64,000 nucleotides of DNA from DASXMT01 sp963812965 (GTDB lineage: Bacteria > Actinomycetota > Acidimicrobiia > Acidimicrobiales > RAAP-2), in assembly GCA_963812965.1 (NCBI GenBank), contig CAWEXG010000006.1, positions 248,001 to 312,000 of the forward strand. The letters are read 5' to 3'. Both the position numbers and the translations under genes were made by a program. Shown in pieces: positions 59,474 through 64,000 of this stretch. Every line of letters starts with the position of its first letter. Positions within the stretch are counted from its first letter, which is position 1. The notes beneath the pieces are model-generated. The model worked only from the letters and a program-made list of their open reading frames with translations. It was not told the origin of the DNA and searched no databases.

Positions 59474-62400
59474 CTACGGCGCAATCCCCACGATCGGGGC
59501 CGTTGTGGTGCCGGCGGCCGATCCGTTGAACGGAGCGTTGCCGAAGGTGAAGATGCCGCCGTCTTGTGCACCTAACCAGTAGCCCCCACCGTTCGAGGTT
59601 GGTGTCAGGCCAATAACAGGTGCGTTGGACTGACCAGATGCTGAGCCGTTGAAAGCAGCATTCCCGAAGGTGAAGATGCCGCCGTCTTTGGCCACCAGCC
59701 AGTAGCCGCTGCCATCTGGGGTTGCTGCCATACCCACCACCGGGGCGTTGAGCGACTGTCCTCCTTCAGAACCGAAGAAGTTGGCATCCCCGAAGGTGAA
59801 GATGCCTCCGTCGCTGGCTACTAGCCAGTAGCCGTTGCCATCTGGGGTTGGTGCCATGCCCACGATGGGCTGGTTCAGGTGCTGGCCGCCTTCAGAGCCG
59901 TAGAAGGCGGCGTCGCCGAAGGTAAAGATCCCGCCGTCAGCTGCAACCAGCCAGTAGCCCTTGCCATCAGGCGTTGCTGCCATACCCACGATGGGCTGGT
60001 TCAAATGCTGGCCACCCTCAGAGCCGTAGTAGCCAGCGTCGCCGAAGGTGAAGATCCCGCCGTCAGCGCCGACCAGCCAGTAGCCCTTGTTATCAGGGGT
60101 TGCTGCCATGCCGACAATGGGAGCATTGAGAGGCTGTCCAGCCTCAGAGCCGTAATTCCCGGCGTTCCCGAACGTAGATACTGCTCCGTTGGAGGTCACC
60201 AGGCGATAGCCGGTGGTCGACGGGGCCAGCACCGTGAGAGTGGCTGGGTTGGTGGTGGCAGCTGGTCCTGCACCGTTACTGAATACGGCCTGGTACTGGT
60301 TGCCGTTGTCAGATGCTGTCGTGGCTGGTGTGGTGTAGGAGTCAGAGGTAGCACCACTGATGTTGGACCATGTTGATCCTCCGTTGCTGGACACCTGCCA
60401 TTGGACAGTTGGTGTTGGATTACCGGTTGCTGCTGTCGTGAACGTTGCGGTTGCACCGGCGCTGGTGGTCTGGTTGGTGGGTTGGGTGGTGATCGTTGGA
60501 GCGAAGCCCACTTGGAAGTTGACCGGGGTAGAGGTTTGGGCTGGTGTTGGACCGCCGCTCCACACCGCCGTCAGCGTATGTGCGCCAGGCGCCAGGGACG
60601 TTGTGGTGAGGGTGGCGATGCCAGCTCCGGGGTTACCGACACTGGGAACACTCACCGTTCCAAGATCAGTCGTGCCGTCAAAGAAGTCCACCTGTCCAAC
60701 AAATGGATCTCCCGCGTAGTCAGAAGGGGTCGGAGACACCGTTGCGGTTAGCGTGACCGGTGCACCCACAGCAGCCGAACCGGAAGGGCTCGTCGTAAGC
60801 GTCGTGCCCGACACGGTGACTTGTTGGAGGACAGCAGATGCCGTCGGATCGGTCGGGTTACAAGCGTATGACGTTTGACCGACAGATCCAGTTCCTGCCA
60901 AGAAGCTCAGGGATGAGACGGCAACCGGGATGACAGTACCAGGCGTACCGGAGATCGACACCGTGGAAGAGAGCCCGGTCCAGCCCAGCGATTCGATGCC
61001 GTTGGCGTTCGTCAGAGTCGGCGATGGAGGTGTGATCGTGCCACCACCCGGAGAGAGCCCGATGGTGGCGTTGGTCACAGGGTAATGAGTGTTAGGCCCA
61101 TTAGTCGGGTCGATGTTCAGCGTCAGATCGAGAGCGCTGACCGGCACGGTCGAACCGCTCGTTGCCAGACTTGGCACGGTGGCCACGGCCACCACCGACG
61201 CATTGAGCGTTGGATCGGACGAGTCGGTGGTCTCACAGACGAACGATGTGCCCGGAGCCGGTGGCGCCACCGTGAATGTCTGCGAGTACGAACTCGGGGA
61301 GTAGACCGGATCACCGGAGTACTCGAACGTGATGGTGTGGGTCCCTGGAGTCAGACCGGCAGTAGAGAGATAGATCTCGTACGGGGCGACGCCCTTAAGA
61401 TTTTGCGCGTTGCTTGTAGCGACCTGCACGCCGTCAACGAGATATGTAAGCGACCCTGTCGGAGCGGGCATGATGCCGTACGGATCCGATGCGGCCGTGA
61501 CGACACGCCCGAAGCCGAATGGCTCGATCTGGTAGCCCTCTGGCACCGGTGTTGTCGGTACGTTGGTGGAGTTCCAAACGACCAGGGACCGTGCCCCATA
61601 GGTCATCGTGAACGTGCCAATGGCCTCGGGAGCGCCATTGGGTGTCGGCGCGATGGAATTGAACGGGCTGTCCGACGGTTTGCACGTGTCGCCCGGGTCC
61701 GTTGGGTCAGTGCAGCTCCCGTTGTAGAGCGTTGCACTGACTCACGCGCCGCCGGGACCGTACTGATTGGGGTCGTACGTCAGTGAAAGCTGAAGATTGA
61801 GGGTGATCGAGGCTCCAGGAGCAAGCGAGAACGAGCTGGGTGGTGTGCCACACGAGGTTGCGAAACCGCTGAAGTACACGAACAGCTGGCCGTTGAATAC
61901 CGTTGGCATCTGGCACCAATCGCCCGCACTGTCTTGGTAGGCGACTGTCCCATCGCCAGTTTCAAATCCGTCCGGGGTCTGGATCTCAATCTTGAGGTAG
62001 TTAGAACTCCAACTCTGGCTCGTCGAAGGGTTGGTGATAGTGACCGACATCGGGCTCGGGGTCGGCGACGACAGCTCAACCGTGGTGGGCAGGCTCAGCG
62101 TGACCGACGGTAGTGGTTGGATGGCAAATGGCACCGCTGGCGAGGTGCTGCCGGAGTAGCTGATGTCGCCGGAGTAGACCGCCGTCAGCTGGTTGGTCTG
62201 GCTCGGCAAGGTCGTTGTCGTAAAGGTGGCACCTCCGTTGCTGATCGGTTCGGTAGCAATCACGTTGCCGTTGGCCATGAAGTTGATATTGCCCGTGGCA
62301 GCAGTGGCCATGCTCCCATCCGAGCTGATCGTATCGGTCAGGGTCACCGAAGTCGTTGTCAGCTGCGGGCTAGTAGGGCTGGCCGACAGCACGTTCGTCG

Positions 62401-63393
62401 TGGCCTTGCCCGGTGGTGGTGGGATAGGAAGACCGGTGCCCTGGAGGTTGAGCGTCGTGTTGTTATTGGTGCTGCCTGCTACCCCGTAGGGGTAGGTACC
62501 ATCGTTGACCCCTATCGAGCCTGGGGCACCCTGTGCTAGGCCACAGGAGTTAGTACCCGAATCAGGGTTCCCGTCTATGCCGGTGAAGTCCGGGATGGTG
62601 TAGTTGGCAGCAACTAGCGTTACATCGCCGGTGTTCGGGTTTTGAGGTGCTGTGGACTGGAAGACCATGTTGATCGGAGTCGACAGGCACTGGGCGGTGA
62701 TGGGCGTGGTGACATCAAGGGTGTACGAGAGGCTGTCATTGAGTGTGATGTCGCCATTGGAGTTGATCTGACCGGTGGCGGTACCGGGGTCTACCTCGTC
62801 CATGAGGTAGTTGGTACATCCCCCAGCTGCCTTGCTGCACACACCGTCCTGGACAGGCAAGCTCAGCGTTGCTCCGGTAATGGCACCGGTCAGCGGGTCG
62901 ACCTGGCCAGTAAGCGTCGTGGTGGTCTGGGGTGGGAATGGTTCTGGTGCGGAGCTGGAGAGCACCGTCCAGGAGCCGGAGGTCATGTTGAGCGAGAACG
63001 GCTGTTCACCGCCGTTGCCCGCATACAGCGTGAGCTGACCCGAGGTGGCCGTGTCAGCAGGGCTGGCCGAGTCGGTGACGGTCACGGCAAACGTGGCGGT
63101 GGCATTGGCCGTCGGGGTGCCGGAGAGCACACCAGTCGTGGCGTCCAAGCTCAGCCAGCTGGGCAACGTTGACCCGGTAGCCACGCTCCAGGTGTCAGAA
63201 CCGGTGCCGCCGGTGGCGGCCAACGTGGTGCTGTAGGGGGTGTTCAGCGGGGCCAAGGGCAGTGGCGAGGTCGTGGTGATCGACAGTGGGGTGCTGCACT
63301 GGCGGCGGTGACGCCAATTCCAGCCACTGTGCCGGCTACGACGCCGATGACCAGGAGCGTTGCGGCTATGGCCGCGAAAAACCGGCGGGCAAA
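59474..63393 (-). CDS. cassette C: secreted Ig-like and propeller protein (paralogue with a nonsense codon and a frameshift)
   Basis: Same layout as A and B: signal peptide (RRFFAAIAATLL ... GVTAASA), He_PIG-like domain, cysteine-containing region (VCSKAAGGC), Ig-like domains, I-set-like domain and six propeller repeats (GYWLVAKDGGIFTFGNA). Two lesions are seen: a one-base loss just after the signal peptide (near 63292) and an in-frame TGA at 61742-61744, after which the same frame continues (VSATLYNGSCTDP) to the end. The TGA is a substitution, not an indel, so it is harder to explain as a homopolymer error. Copy C may be a pseudogene, or the codon may be misread. An IS110-type element starts about 300 bases upstream of the promoter. 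Confidence 0.78.
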
Positions 63394-63402
63394 GCCGCCG
63401 GT
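63381..63402 (-). promoter_or_regulatory. attenuator-like hairpin of cassette C
   Basis: Same 8-bp stem as in A and B, loop CTTTGC in place of CTATGC, followed by T-run. The ATG found within the loop region of A and B is lost here, so that ATG is unlikely to be the common start. Confidence 0.5.
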
Positions 63403-63451
63403 GAAGTGAGAATTACGTGACTCTGCGTGGGAAAAACTTAGGGAGTTACTT

Positions 63452-63463
63452 CCCCCCCCCCCC
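63452..63463 (-). repeat. poly-G tract in the leader of cassette C
   Basis: Twelve G on the transcribed strand, without the interrupting T of A and B. Upstream no ATG is found; a CTG in frame with the signal peptide is the only candidate. Confidence 0.55.
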
Positions 63464-63525
63464 GCGAGAACTTTCCCAGATTGAGAATTCAGCCTGGGAA
63501 TCGCGGGTTACTGCTGTGTTGCGGT

Positions 63526-63557
63526 GTCCCCGGAACATGTACATCCCCCTGCTTTCG
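63526..63557 (-). promoter_or_regulatory. conserved 32-nt leader block, cassette C
   Basis: Identical to the blocks at 11394-11425 and 30034-30065. Confidence 0.55.
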
Positions 63558-63630
63558 TGTGTTGTAAATGTGTTTCTGTTGCTCAACCAGATGGTACGCG
63601 CTTGCGTTTTCCCAAACTGGTCGCGATGGC

Positions 63631-63658
63631 ATCTAACTCCAGGTTCTTTGATTGTCAA
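63631..63658 (-). promoter_or_regulatory. sigma-70-type promoter of cassette C
   Basis: TTGACA (63658-63653) and TTAGAT (63636-63631), spacing 16 rather than 17. Confidence 0.7.
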
Positions 63659-63814
63659 TGGTAATGCTGAATCTTGTGATCCCAAGGGTCCACCGCACGG
63701 CCGTTGGTCTCCAATAGGTTCGGGAGCACTGGGAGGATCGGCCTGACTTGACCTGGCGTGATGTGGCGTCCTTGGGCGCTGTCAGTCGAGATCTTCCAGC
63801 ATCTGCACGAATAC

Positions 63815-63901
63815 GGCACGTCCCGTCCCGAAGGGGGTGATGGACCGGCTTGCTAGGAACAAGTCGGACCGCCCGTCACTCCGGTTGGGGACGGCCGTGC
63901 C
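63815..63901 (+). ncRNA. bridge-RNA-like structured RNA upstream of an IS110-family transposase
   Basis: The 87-nt segment folds into one long hairpin with internal loops: outer stem GGCACG ... CGTGCC with GTCCC/GGGAC, middle stem GGGGTGATGG (63834-63843) with CCGTCACTCC (63873-63882), and inner stem CCGGCTTG (63845-63852) with CAAGTCGG (63860-63867), closing loop CTAGGAA. IS110 elements encode a bridge RNA in the non-coding end just before the recombinase gene, and this hairpin sits 32 bases before such a gene. Boundaries and target/donor loops are not determined. Confidence 0.6.
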
Positions 63902-63932
63902 ACCCCTCAACCGTTGAAAAGGAAAGGAAGGG

Positions 63933-64000
63933 ATGGCCATGACCATCGTAGAAGCTACACGGGGTGTCACCGGTGGAGTCGATACCCACCTGGACACCCA
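63933..64000 (+). CDS. IS110-family DEDD transposase, N-terminus only
   Basis: ATG at 63933 with a strong purine-rich site (AAAGGAAAGGAAGGG) directly upstream. The 22 visible residues, MAMTIVEATRGVTGGVDTHL and DT, match the start of IS110 recombinases, with the first catalytic aspartate in GVDTH. The gene continues beyond the window. Confidence 0.8.
   Translation, partial: MAMTIVEATRGVTGGVDTHLDT

Larger units (their letters stand above)
63760..64000 (+). mobile_element. IS110-family element, left end (cut by window end)
   Basis: Defined by the transposase start and the structured upstream region. The exact left boundary cannot be seen; it lies after the cassette C promoter (63658). IS110 elements lack terminal inverted repeats, in agreement with what is seen. 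Confidence 0.65.

Noticed and set aside
63782..63997. Minus-strand frame of 71 codons at the window end
   Set aside because: It is opposite the bridge-RNA-like hairpin and the IS110 transposase start, which explain this DNA better.

Overview
The window is high-GC actinobacterial DNA, most likely from the class Acidimicrobiia. The pointers are an HRDC-containing UvrD2-like helicase, the tiny ribosomal proteins bS22 and bL37, an MprAB-like two-component pair, a DUF222/HNH endonuclease, an F420-type LLM oxidoreductase, the metG-tatD-ksgA-ispE order, and GYWLVAADGGIFTFGDA propeller repeats of the kind I associate with Acidimicrobiia. There are no rRNA genes, one tRNA (Gln) and no CRISPR array. 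Many housekeeping genes are broken by one-base indels, often in short G or C runs. I read most of these as sequencing or consensus errors and describe each such gene as one locus.

Layout. 1-4.0 kb: an acyl-CoA catabolic operon (carboxylase biotin subunit, AtuA-like protein, acyl-CoA dehydrogenase). 4.1-6.9 kb: a cupin protein and typA. 7.1-11.5 kb: cassette A, a secreted Ig-like/propeller protein. 11.7-17.6 kb: a small unknown protein, UvrD2-like helicase, tRNA-Gln, response regulator and histidine kinase, bS22. 17.8-23.9 kb: ispE, ksgA, tatD, metG, msrA and rsmI on the minus strand, with bL37 divergent from rsmI. 24.0-25.7 kb: a glycerophosphodiesterase and an unknown protein. 25.8-30.2 kb: cassette B, then hicAB and a DUF222/HNH endonuclease. 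32.2-37.4 kb: a sugar/nucleoside kinase, M1 aminopeptidase, GDT1-type transporter and methyltransferase. 37.5-43.9 kb: a minus-strand operon of GT4 glycosyltransferase, methyltransferase and an alpha/alpha-toroid protein, then an MgtE-N/CBS plus NRAMP metal operon. 44.4-51.5 kb: an AidB-like dehydrogenase, a four-gene operon of three tandem double-YbjQ proteins plus an unknown protein, a NifU-type scaffold and an LLM oxidoreductase. 51.6-55.7 kb: thiolase, KAS III, nucleotidyltransferase and a CDF transporter. 56.2-59.3 kb: a GH5 glycosidase and gabT. 59.3-63.7 kb: cassette C. 63.8-64.0 kb: the left end of an IS110-family element with a bridge-RNA-like hairpin.

The most unusual content is the three-copy A/B/C family. 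Each copy is a unit of about 4.4 kb running from a matching -35/-10 promoter, through a leader of about 240 nt (a perfectly conserved 32-nt block, a poly-G tract of variable length, and a terminator-like hairpin over the signal-peptide codons), through a protein of about 1,300 residues, to a conserved 3-prime hairpin. Similarity stops abruptly at both ends. No ordinary start codon is in frame with the signal peptide; in A and B an ATG upstream of the poly-G run is exactly one base out of frame, which suggests phase-variable or attenuated expression of a surface protein.
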